Notes under the pieces: model-generated
Database searches by the model: none
What the model was told of the DNA's origin: nothing
What the model saw: only the letters and a program-made list of their open reading frames with translations
Made by a program: the position numbers and the translations under genes
Assembly: GCA_964428935.1 (NCBI GenBank)
Contig: CAYSAG010000041.1
Coordinates: 1-25,166 of the forward strand
DNA: 25,166 bases
Direction: 5' to 3'
DNA from: JAADHY01 sp964428935
GTDB taxonomy: Bacteria > Planctomycetota > Planctomycetia > Planctomycetales > Planctomycetaceae
In this document: in pieces, positions 16,476 through 23,759 of the stretch
Numbering within the stretch: position 1 is the first letter of the stretch
Layout of the letters: each line of letters starts with the position of its first letter

Positions 16476-19400
16476 GCCGACACCGGTCACAGCACAAACA
16501 GTCCAGCTCGCGGGCCGTCCGGACGCCCAAGTCGCACCGTCCGGTGGCCGTCGGCGCACGCAACGAACCGACCGGCTTCAACCCGCACAGCAGCGACAAG
16601 AACGCCCCGGCCGGACACAAACTGCGGCACCAAAACCGTCGGAACACCACCGACAGACCGACCAGCAGCAACGAAAAAGCCAGCACCGAGTGGTCGCGCG
16701 CCGAGCTGAACACGGTCAGCAGAGGGTCGACCACGAACACGTCGTAACGGCGAGTCAGGGCGAACAAGACCAACAACAACGCCAACAGCACGTACTTGAC
16801 CGCTCGCCCGTAACGCCACACTGACTTTCTCGGGTCCGTTTCCCACCCCCGCGGACGAAGCTCGCCCACCAGCTCCTGCAACGCACCGAACGGACACACG
16901 TACCCGCAGTAAACGTTGCCGAACAGCAGAACCACCAGCGGCACACCCAGTAGCAACAGCAACGGCGCGGCCAGCCAGTCGCTCGGCCAATGGCCGCTCA
17001 GCAGCGCGGCGACGTGCTGCGTCGAGTACTGCAGGTTCCAGAGAAAGCCGGTCAGTACGAGGGTCGTCAAGAGCAGCGTGCGACGCACCCACACGTTGGG
17101 CCGACGTCGAACCAGCACCGCGGCCGTCAACAGCAAGACCAACGCCAGCAGCTGGACGTCGGGCCGTCGCGGACTGAAAGCCCCGCCGCGCGCCGCCACC
17201 TCGGCCGGCTCGGCCGTCCCCCGTCCCAAAGCAACTGCCGCAAAGCGGGGGCCAGCCTGGCGAAGAGTTCGCAGCACGGCCCGCGACGTAATGGTCGCAC
17301 CCGAAACGGTGTCGACCCCCTGCAGCCCCTCCTGGTCGAACACGTTCCGCCCGACCAGCTGTTCAAACCACGCTTCCACCAGCTTCAAGTACGACGGCGT
17401 TTCGCGTGACCGCACCACTTGCAGTCCGACCAGGCGGCCTTGCGAGTCGACGCGCACGGCCAATTCGACCGGTCCGGCGTAGCCCGAGACGCCGCTTGTC
17501 AACGGAGCCGTCGGGAAGACGTAGCCGTCGGGGCCGGGACGTGCCGCAAGCTCCTCGCCGGACGTCGGTTCGCCCGGCGGTCTGCTGCGCGGCTGTTCCT
17601 CGAGCCGCTGCTGGCCCGCTCCCTCGTTTGCCCGCCGAAGCTCCCAGTACACGAAGGACGAACCCGCCTCGACGTCGGCCCGTCGTTGGGTCAACCGGCA
17701 GTCGCCGGCCAGTTGTTGAGCGGCCGACTGCAGGAGCCGCTCCGACTGTTGCCACGCGGCCGCAGCCGCCACGTGCGAGGCGGCCAAGGCGGTCAGCACC
17801 ACGCCAGCCAACACGTAGCCGGCCGGCCGGACCAGCCGGTCCCACCGGTCCAGGCGCTCGGCTCCAGCCACCGTTCGCGACCAGACCACCGACGCTGGCC
17901 AGTTGGCCGCCACGGCCGCAGCCAGGACCACCGCCGTTTGCGTGGTCCCGAGCACCGGCAGCAAGAACCACCCGGCCAGCAACGCTCCGGCCGCTCCGCC
18001 CACGTGGTCCAGCAACTCCAGCCGAGCTCCGGCTGCCGCCTCGTTCAGTCCCAGCCGCTTCAGTCGGAAGGCGGCCAGCGGAAAGTAAACGCCGACGAAA
18101 ACACCACACAAGACCATGAGGACGGCGAAGCCGGCGACACCCAGTACTTGCGGCCAGTGAGAAACCGCCGCCAGCACGAGCAGGTGCAGCGTCAACACGA
18201 CCGGCAGGAACCACCGCGGCTCCGCTCGCCACCGCCCGGCCACTCGGCCGCACCAGCTGCTGCCGACGAACGTCCCCAGCATGAACAGCGACGACAACAG
18301 ACCAATGTGCAAGAACAGCGTTCCGTAAGCCGACTGGTAGAGGAACAGCACGAGGACACTGAGGGCCATTCCCGTCAGCCCCGTCAGAAAGACCAGCGTC
18401 GCCGCGTCGAAACCGGCTGCGACCCGTGCGTCGCTCGCGCCCACGTCCGCCGCTCGCCGCTTCCGCCACGACGTCCCGCCCGAAAGCGCCAGACTGCCGG
18501 CAGCTCCCCCCGTCACCAAGTACACCCAACGCAGAAGACCGTAGAAGACGGCCGGGCAAAGGGCCATCCAAAGGCCTCCGACCAACAGGACGGAGACGTG
18601 CGGAGCCAGCGACACGTTGAGTGCCTTTCGCAACACCAGCAGCAAGCTGAAGAGCAGCGCTTTGGGACGGCGGTCCGTGTTGAGCAGCACGTCGGTTCCG
18701 ACTCGTTGAGCCGCCTGGCGGTACTTTTGCAGTTGGAACTGAATTCGGTCGGGCGGGTAGAGCGACAGCAGGCCCTCGGGCGGGTAGACGGACGCCGCAC
18801 CGGGAACGGCAGCGAAGCGGTCTCGCAGCACGGCCGGAGCGTCGGTGACGTGGCCCGAGTCGGACGCAACCAGCCAGGTTTCGTCGCCCGGCTTGAGCAC
18901 GACGTGGCGAAAGACGGACCGAACGGTCTGCAGCGCCGAAGCTCCCACCAGCACCAGCTCGCCGCCCATGAAGTTCGCTCCGCCGCTCAACCGAGCACAC
19001 ACCACGCCGCGGTCGGCCAGCACCCGTCGCACCAGCCGAAAGAAGTCTTGCGTCCAGTAACGGTTCAGCACCAACGTGGTGGCGTCTGGCACGTTCAGAA
19101 TGACCAGGTCGAAACGCTGGTCCGTGGTTTGGAGGAACCGCCGCACCTCCACGCCTGGAGCCTCCACGCGTTCCGCGGCGCGAACAAACGGCTTGGGCAA
19201 CACGCGGCGCAACGCAGTCGGGTACTGCGGGTCCAAGTCGAGCCAGACCGTTCGTTCCACTTGCGGCAAACGAAGCAGCCGCAGACAAATGCCCAACGAC
19301 CCGGGACCGACGACCAGCACGCGGCGAGCGTCTGGCTGCTGCGACAGCCCAATGGCCACCACCTCCGACGCGTGCTCGGTGTTCGGCAGCGCTTCGCTGA

Positions 19401-20340
19401 CGCCGCCCCACGAGACCACGACGAACTGACCTTCCCGCTGACCGTACAAGTAGCGAGCTTGAGCGGTTGCGAAGTCGCCGCGAAACTGCTCGGCCGGAAA
19501 CAGACGAGTCCAGACGCGGAGCTGCGACCACCGGTGCCAGACCTCTGCCGGACGGCCCAGCGAGGCTGCGGCCAGACCGCCGGCCGCGACCAGCGTCGCA
19601 ACGCTCGCCCACCGACGACGCTCGGCCACCGCCGTCACAAACACCGCAACACACAACACGACCGCCGACAGCAGCACCACCCGCTCAGCCGTCAGCCCGC
19701 CAGCCAGCAGCGCCGTGACGACCAGTCCGCCCACGAAACTGCCCAGCGTCTCCAGCACGTACACCAGCGCCACCGGAAGCCCTCGGCCGGGCGGCCGTTC
19801 CTCGCCACCGGTTGCACTGTCCGCGCTGGTCGGCGTCGGAGGTGCGTCGTCCACGCCGGCTGGCCCCCCGTCGCGTTCACTTCGTGTCGAGCCGCCTGTC
19901 GCAGTTCGTCCCGGCCCGCCCCCGGCCGCCCAGCGACAGGCCAAGGTGAACAGCAGCCCGGTGGTAAAGCTGACTGGCGCGTTCAGTAGCAAGCTGGCGG
20001 CGAACATTCGTCCGAACGGAAAGGCCTCGTAAGCCGACACCCCGGCCAGCCGGCGAGCGTCCAGAAGAAGAACGTGCTGAAGCAAGAAGGCGGGCACGTA
20101 AAGCAAAGCCAGTCCGCACAAGTCCGGGCCTCGCTCGGTTCGCTGAGCGACCAGACGGCCCAGCAACGCGCCGACGCCCACCCACAGCAACCACGACGTA
20201 AAGAAGCTGCCCACGCCCAGCTCGTTGCCCTCGAATGCCGTCAGGAAGTCACGGAAGAGCAACGTCTGGGCGACCAGCGAGAAGAAGCCCAGGCCGAAAA
20301 CCAACGCCGGTCGCAGTCGACTGCTCAGCTCCCTCGGCAT
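16462..20340 (-). CDS. MFS/spermidine-synthase-like + FMN-binding + NapH/NosR-type FeS membrane fusion
   Basis: A 1292-residue membrane protein with about twenty predicted helices. Residues 1-260: seven helices. Residues about 290-560: Rossmann fold of the spermidine-synthase type (G345-P-G347-S-L-G350, LDLDP, N416-V-P-D419); changed signature residues argue against aminopropyl transfer. Residues about 575-865: further MFS-like helices. Residues about 870-1035: FMN-binding domain with the flavinylation motif DTVSGAT (1010-1016), where ApbE would attach FMN to T1016. Residues about 1060-1292: NapH/NosR-type membrane domain with C1145-x3-C1149-P, C1238-x3-C1242-P, and a Cys-rich tail (C1269, C1281, C1283, C1284, C1287) likely to bind FeS clusters. 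The last 430 residues have the layout of NosR/PceC electron carriers. It probably passes electrons from the cytoplasmic side to an outside acceptor. The ATG lies 6 bases after a 60-residue gene. The partner and acceptor are unknown. Confidence 0.88.
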   Translation of the reverse strand: MPRELSSRLRPALVFGLGFFSLVAQTLLFRDFLTAFEGNELGVGSFFTSWLLWVGVGALLGRLVAQRTERGPDLCGLALLYVPAFLLQHVLLLDARRLAGVSAYEAFPFGRMFAASLLLNAPVSFTTGLLFTLACRWAAGGGPGRTATGGSTRSERDGGPAGVDDAPPTPTSADSATGGEERPPGRGLPVALVYVLETLGSFVGGLVVTALLAGGLTAERVVLLSAVVLCVAVFVTAVAERRRWASVATLVAAGGLAAASLGRPAEVWHRWSQLRVWTRLFPAEQFRGDFATAQARYLYGQREGQFVVVSWGGVSEALPNTEHASEVVAIGLSQQPDARRVLVVGPGSLGICLRLLRLPQVERTVWLDLDPQYPTALRRVLPKPFVRAAERVEAPGVEVRRFLQTTDQRFDLVILNVPDATTLVLNRYWTQDFFRLVRRVLADRGVVCARLSGGANFMGGELVLVGASALQTVRSVFRHVVLKPGDETWLVASDSGHVTDAPAVLRDRFAAVPGAASVYPPEGLLSLYPPDRIQFQLQKYRQAAQRVGTDVLLNTDRRPKALLFSLLLVLRKALNVSLAPHVSVLLVGGLWMALCPAVFYGLLRWVYLVTGGAAGSLALSGGTSWRKRRAADVGASDARVAAGFDAATLVFLTGLTGMALSVLVLFLYQSAYGTLFLHIGLLSSLFMLGTFVGSSWCGRVAGRWRAEPRWFLPVVLTLHLLVLAAVSHWPQVLGVAGFAVLMVLCGVFVGVYFPLAAFRLKRLGLNEAAAGARLELLDHVGGAAGALLAGWFLLPVLGTTQTAVVLAAAVAANWPASVVWSRTVAGAERLDRWDRLVRPAGYVLAGVVLTALAASHVAAAAAWQQSERLLQSAAQQLAGDCRLTQRRADVEAGSSFVYWELRRANEGAGQQRLEEQPRSRPPGEPTSGEELAARPGPDGYVFPTAPLTSGVSGYAGPVELAVRVDSQGRLVGLQVVRSRETPSYLKLVEAWFEQLVGRNVFDQEGLQGVDTVSGATITSRAVLRTLRQAGPRFAAVALGRGTAEPAEVAARGGAFSPRRPDVQLLALVLLLTAAVLVRRRPNVWVRRTLLLTTLVLTGFLWNLQYSTQHVAALLSGHWPSDWLAAPLLLLLGVPLVVLLFGNVYCGYVCPFGALQELVGELRPRGWETDPRKSVWRYGRAVKYVLLALLLVLFALTRRYDVFVVDPLLTVFSSARDHSVLAFSLLLVGLSVVFRRFWCRSLCPAGAFLSLLCGLKPVGSLRAPTATGRCDLGVRTARELDCLCCDRCRHGNE

Positions 20341-20346
20341 GGTTGC

Positions 20347-20529
20347 TCACCAGAGGTTCGTTTTGCGGCCGGGCAAGTCAGAGAGCGTCCGCGGCGAGCG
20401 ACGCAGGTCCGACGCGAGCACGAACGTTCCCAGCTCCACTCCACCAGAAGCCACGCGGACAGCAGAAAGACGAAACCGCACCGGCCAGCGGAACACAGCG
20501 TCGCAGCCGGTCCAACGGCCGTCGCTCAC
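20347..20529 (-). CDS. Small protein (60 residues) of unknown function
   Basis: A short gene missed by length filters. It starts with GTG at 20529 in a GTGA overlap with the stop codon of the MEMO-AMMECR1 gene and ends six bases before the ATG of the 1292-residue membrane protein. It therefore fills the whole space between them. The 60 residues (MSDGRWTGCDAVFRW at the start, SDLPGRKTNLW at the end) show no signal peptide or membrane helix. They include a beta-like middle (FRLSAVRVASGGVELGTFVLAS) of alternating hydrophobic character. Codon third positions are mostly G or C, as in the neighbours. Position and coupling make it likely to be translated; the function is unknown. Confidence 0.6.
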   Translation of the reverse strand: MSDGRWTGCDAVFRWPVRFRLSAVRVASGGVELGTFVLASDLRRSPRTLSDLPGRKTNLW

Positions 20530-22166
20530 GACGCCGACTTCGCTGCTTTCTTCGGCGGCTCTTTCTCGCCGAACACGACCGCCTCGAAAACCTGAAACGA
20601 GGCTCCCTGACGCCACGCGTCGCCCGGCAAGCCCGCTTTGCGAGCCAAGTGGGTCAGCGTCGTCTCCAGGTCCCACCCCTGCTCAATGGCCACCTGCGGC
20701 AAGAAGACCGCCCCCTTGCCGTCTTTTCGAAGCACAATTCCGTGCCGACCAATAATGATGTCCTTCCATGAGTCGACTCGTTTCGGCGGCGTCAGCACGG
20801 AAATTTCAATCGTCAGCTCGTCCAGCTCGGACAGCGTCACCGGAGGAAACCGTGGGTCGGCCAGCCCGGCGTTCACGGCTTCGGCAATGACGGCCTTGTA
20901 CAGAGGACGGGTCGGAAAAATCTCACCAATGCAGCCGCGAAGCTCGCCGTGCTTCTTCAGCGTCACGAAAACACCGGCAATGGTTTTCATGGGCGAGGTG
21001 ATTTCGAGGTCCAAGTCGGAGGGCAAAGGGACGCGTTTGTTCTTGAGCGTCCAGACGAGCGTTTCGCGTGCCAGCCGCAGCAGCAATTGCTTGTCTTTGT
21101 CGCTGAATTGGACCCGCTGCTCGGCTTCCAGCGGCGACGTTTCGGCCGGCCACTGGCCGCCAAAAGCCACTGCCAAGTAGCTGACCGAGTTGGTGTAGTC
21201 GCCGCCGACGTGACCCGAGGTGTCGTAATGCAGCAGCCGCGCCGAAGCGTTCTTCGGCAGCATGGACAACAACACGCCAATGGCGTAGCGACCGCAAATC
21301 GTCGTGCCGGTTTCCGCAATGTAGTCGAAAAACCCGTCAAAGTCCTTCCGTTGAATCCGCTCCCACGCCCCCATGTCCAACTTCTTCAGGTTCTCGGGCA
21401 CGTCCTTGCGGAACGGCGTGTAACCGTAGTTGGGCCCGTAGTGCGTGAAGTCGCTGCTGGCAACCACCAGCGTGTCTCGGTCGACCACGCCGTGCAGAAT
21501 GTTCGCAATTCGACGCATGGTCGGCCGGTCCAGCTGGCCGACCACAATGGGAACGAACCGAAACTCCTTCAGAACTGTCTGCAACCAAGGCAGCTGAATT
21601 TGCACGCTGTGTTCGCCGTCGTGCGCGTACGGAACCGACTGGAACTCGGGGAAACGCAACAAGTAGTCGATGAACTCACGGTCCAGCGGCACCTGGCCCA
21701 ACGGCGTTTCGTAGTGGGTGTAGTCGGGAACGCTGGCGACGTTTTCCATGGGCACCCGGTGACTGGGTCCGAGCACGACGACCCGCTTGTAATGGCGTCC
21801 CTGCAACAGCTTGTAGGCGTAGGCGGCGGTTTGTCCGGACCAGCGGTAGCCGGCGTGCGGGACAATGAGAGCACACAGCGAGTCCACCGGCTGGACCTCG
21901 GCCTTCTGCAAGTAGCCTCGCAGCTCCTGACGCAACGACTGCGCGTCGGCCTCGTACCAAGCTCCCGCCAAGGGAGACCGGTAGACCTGCTTGGGCCTCG
22001 TGGACGACGACTGGGTGCCGGCCGGTGGCCGGTCGCTTGTCTGACCAGCGGCCGCTCCCGCAACAGACGGAACCTCGTGCGCGGCCGGCCCGCTGCACGA
22101 AAGACTCGTCGCACAAAGACAGACGGCGAACACGCCCGACCAAACCAAAGCTTTGCTGCGTCTCAT
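20526..22166 (-). CDS. Exported MEMO-AMMECR1 fusion protein (AmmeMemoRadiSam proteins B and A)
   Basis: A 546-residue protein with two domains usually encoded separately. Residues 1-24 look like a lipoprotein signal: RR start, hydrophobic stretch, and a lipobox-like TSLSC with C24. A disordered linker (25-60) follows. MEMO domain, about 61-340: PHAGY with H104, GPSHR with H136, GEHSVQIQLPWL, SSDFTHYG, and TTICGRYAIGVLL with C291. These are the His, His and Cys that bind metal in human MEMO1, a relative of class III extradiol dioxygenases. AMMECR1 domain, about 355-535: TLKKHGELRGCIGEI with LRGCIG at 409-414, PRFPPVT and GIVL. The export signal implies that both domains work outside the cytoplasm. 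The ATG has GGGAAGG seven bases upstream. The biochemical role of this protein family is not established. Confidence 0.93.
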   Translation of the reverse strand: MRRSKALVWSGVFAVCLCATSLSCSGPAAHEVPSVAGAAAGQTSDRPPAGTQSSSTRPKQVYRSPLAGAWYEADAQSLRQELRGYLQKAEVQPVDSLCALIVPHAGYRWSGQTAAYAYKLLQGRHYKRVVVLGPSHRVPMENVASVPDYTHYETPLGQVPLDREFIDYLLRFPEFQSVPYAHDGEHSVQIQLPWLQTVLKEFRFVPIVVGQLDRPTMRRIANILHGVVDRDTLVVASSDFTHYGPNYGYTPFRKDVPENLKKLDMGAWERIQRKDFDGFFDYIAETGTTICGRYAIGVLLSMLPKNASARLLHYDTSGHVGGDYTNSVSYLAVAFGGQWPAETSPLEAEQRVQFSDKDKQLLLRLARETLVWTLKNKRVPLPSDLDLEITSPMKTIAGVFVTLKKHGELRGCIGEIFPTRPLYKAVIAEAVNAGLADPRFPPVTLSELDELTIEISVLTPPKRVDSWKDIIIGRHGIVLRKDGKGAVFLPQVAIEQGWDLETTLTHLARKAGLPGDAWRQGASFQVFEAVVFGEKEPPKKAAKSAS

Positions 22167-22169
22167 GGC

Positions 22170-22403
22170 TCAGCCTTCCCAACGAGCTGTCCGGCCCACG
22201 TCGTCGCGGTTCAGTTGCCGTCGAGGGCCGGGGTAGTCGAGACAGCGAACGGCCTCCACGACCGACTGCCGTTGCGTCCGTGCGGCCGACGTCGCTCCGC
22301 AGCCAGAGCGTCGCAGTCGCTTGCGCAGGCAAACCAACGGAACGACCGCGGCCGTCAAACCGGCCAACAGCCTGTGCAGAAAGCCGCGTCGCTTCACGTC
22401 CAT
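22170..22403 (-). CDS. Small Tat-signal protein (77 residues)
   Basis: A 77-residue gene that fits exactly between the radical SAM gene (5-base gap) and the MEMO-AMMECR1 gene (3-base gap), with GGGAG eight bases before its ATG. The N terminus has a twin-arginine pattern, K-R5-R6-G-F-L, followed by a hydrophobic stretch to about residue 24, so export or membrane anchoring through Tat is predicted. A basic patch and a polar tail ending in DYPGPRRQLNRDDVG and ARWEG follow. Cysteines occur at 25, 35 and 54. It has no recognisable enzyme domain. Tat export often accompanies a cofactor taken up in the cytoplasm, so a cofactor-carrying or subunit role is possible, but this is inference. Confidence 0.7.
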   Translation of the reverse strand: MDVKRRGFLHRLLAGLTAAVVPLVCLRKRLRRSGCGATSAARTQRQSVVEAVRCLDYPGPRRQLNRDDVGRTARWEG

Positions 22404-22408
22404 GGTCG

Positions 22409-23380
22409 TCACTCCCAAAGACCGTAGATTCGCGTCCCGCACTGGGGACAGCGACCTTGTTCGACGTGGTTCTCCAAGACGACGTAGCCCACTCGGCCGA
22501 CCAACTTCTTTCCGCAACCCGGGCAGTGTGTGTCTTCGCCTCCGGGCAGGGTCAGGTTGCCAATGTAGACGTAGTCCAGTCCCTCGCTGCGAGCAATGTC
22601 GCGAGCCCGCTGCAGCGTTTCGGCTGGCGTCGGCGGGAGGTTGCGCATTTTGTACTGGGGGTAGAAGCGAGAGAAGTGCAGGGGCGTTTCGCGCCCCAGG
22701 TTCCGAACAATCCAACGGCTCAAGTCGCGAAACATTCGGTCGCTGTCGTTCAACGTGGGAATGACCAGGTTCGTCACCTCCACTTCAACGCCCAAGGCCT
22801 TGGACACGACCAGCGTGTTGAGCACGGGCTGGAGCGTCGCGTTGCACACGTCGCGGTAGAACTGGTCGGAGTAGGCCTTCAGGTCGATGTTGGCCGCGTC
22901 AACGACCTGGCACAAACGACGAAGCGGCTTTTCGTTAATGTAGCCGGCCGTGACGAGCGCGTTTTTCAAGCCGGCCTGTTTCGCCGCTTCGCAGCAGTCC
23001 AACGTGTACTCGTAAAAGACCACCGGCTCCGTGTACGTGTAGGCCACCGACCGGCAGCCGTAGCGTTTAGCCAAAGCGGGAACCAGCGACGGAGGCAGCT
23101 CCACGCCGCCCACGTCCTCCGGGTTGGCCTGCGAAATTTCCCAGTTCTGGCAGTTCTTGCAGTGCAGGTTGCAGCCGACCGTGGCCAGCGACAGAATGTC
23201 GGTCCCCGGCAAGAAGTGAAACAGCGGCTTCTTCTCCACCGGGTCGACGTGAACGGCACACGGGTGAGCGTAGGTGACTGCCAGCAGTCGGCCGTCCACG
23301 TTGACCCGAATGCGACAGTCGCCGCTCTGCCCCGGCTCAATGAGACACGTCTTCGGGCACAGCTGGCACTGCACTCTCAT
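22409..23380 (-). CDS. Radical SAM enzyme of the AmmeMemoRadiSam system
   Basis: A 323-residue cytoplasmic radical SAM enzyme. An N-terminal Cys-rich segment (C5-x2-C8-x3-C12, C22) may bind another metal. The SAM cluster motif is C70-x3-C74-x2-C77 in VGCNLHCKNCQNW. Family features follow: VAYTYTEPVVFYEY, ALVTAGYINEKPL, NIDLKAYSDQFYR, VTNLVIPTLND and HFSRFYPQYKM. The C terminus carries a zinc-ribbon-like pair of Cys motifs (CPGCG and CPQCG). The ATG at 23380 has AGGAGG seven bases upstream. A longer frame open to 23554 was rejected because similarity and ribosome-binding site both favour 23380. It is related to pyruvate-formate-lyase-activating-type enzymes, but the substrate is unknown. It is the first gene of the operon with the MEMO-AMMECR1 and membrane fusion genes. 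Confidence 0.95.
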   Translation of the reverse strand: MRVQCQLCPKTCLIEPGQSGDCRIRVNVDGRLLAVTYAHPCAVHVDPVEKKPLFHFLPGTDILSLATVGCNLHCKNCQNWEISQANPEDVGGVELPPSLVPALAKRYGCRSVAYTYTEPVVFYEYTLDCCEAAKQAGLKNALVTAGYINEKPLRRLCQVVDAANIDLKAYSDQFYRDVCNATLQPVLNTLVVSKALGVEVEVTNLVIPTLNDSDRMFRDLSRWIVRNLGRETPLHFSRFYPQYKMRNLPPTPAETLQRARDIARSEGLDYVYIGNLTLPGGEDTHCPGCGKKLVGRVGYVVLENHVEQGRCPQCGTRIYGLWE

Positions 23381-23759
23381 GACGACGCCTCCTTTCCGCC
23401 GGTCGCCCTTTTTGGCCGGCCCGGCCGTGTCTGGCTGACGTTGCAGGAGGGTCGAATTTCGCGCGGGTCTGCTGGCCGCTTCCCCTTTCGCCAACACGCC
23501 GGGCCAGCCCGCCCGCTTTTTGTCTGTCGGACCGTCCGTACCAATTGTAGCCACTTGGCACGGCCCAGCTCGACAACGACGCCCCCGGCGGCGTGCCGCA
23601 CCTCGACGGGGTTCGGCAGGCGCAACAGACTCACCGCTCGCACGTGCGAGCGCGGAGCCTCAACCCTCCGCACCTCCTGGTGACTGCCGGGGTGTGTCGA
23701 AACGGAGCGTCGCCGGGTGTTTCCGGCGGCAAGCCGCTTGCTGCCCGAGCTCGACCCGC
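23381..23759. other. Region upstream of the AmmeMemoRadiSam operon
   Basis: The 379 bases separate the Gfo/Idh/MocA gene from the radical SAM gene, both read leftwards. They contain a six-base stem (CGCCGG and CCGGCG, 23711-23728) with no T-tract, a TACAAT match (23544-23549) and the radical SAM ribosome-binding site. A minus-strand frame is open across most of the region and ends in an ATGA overlap with the radical SAM start, but it is basic and low in complexity. It was not accepted as a gene. Confidence 0.5.
23544..23549 (-). promoter_or_regulatory. Candidate -10 element of the AmmeMemoRadiSam operon
   Basis: TACAAT on the minus strand matches five of six positions of the -10 consensus. 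No good -35 lies at 16-18 bases. Initiation near 23537 would give a leader of about 155 bases before the radical SAM ATG. Confidence 0.25.

Noticed and set aside
15768..16709. Plus-strand 313-residue open frame opposite the operon end
   Set aside because: It is Arg/Pro/Thr-rich without domains and lies opposite two better-supported minus-strand genes.
17419..19989. Plus-strand 856-residue open frame opposite the membrane fusion gene
   Set aside because: The minus-strand frame has clear FMN, FeS and membrane motifs. The plus frame is Gln/Arg/His-rich and is the complement of that gene's codon bias.
22409..23554. Longer radical SAM start at 23554
   Set aside because: The extra 58 residues are low in complexity and unlike the family. 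The ATG at 23380 has an AGGAGG site and starts at the conserved Cys-rich segment.
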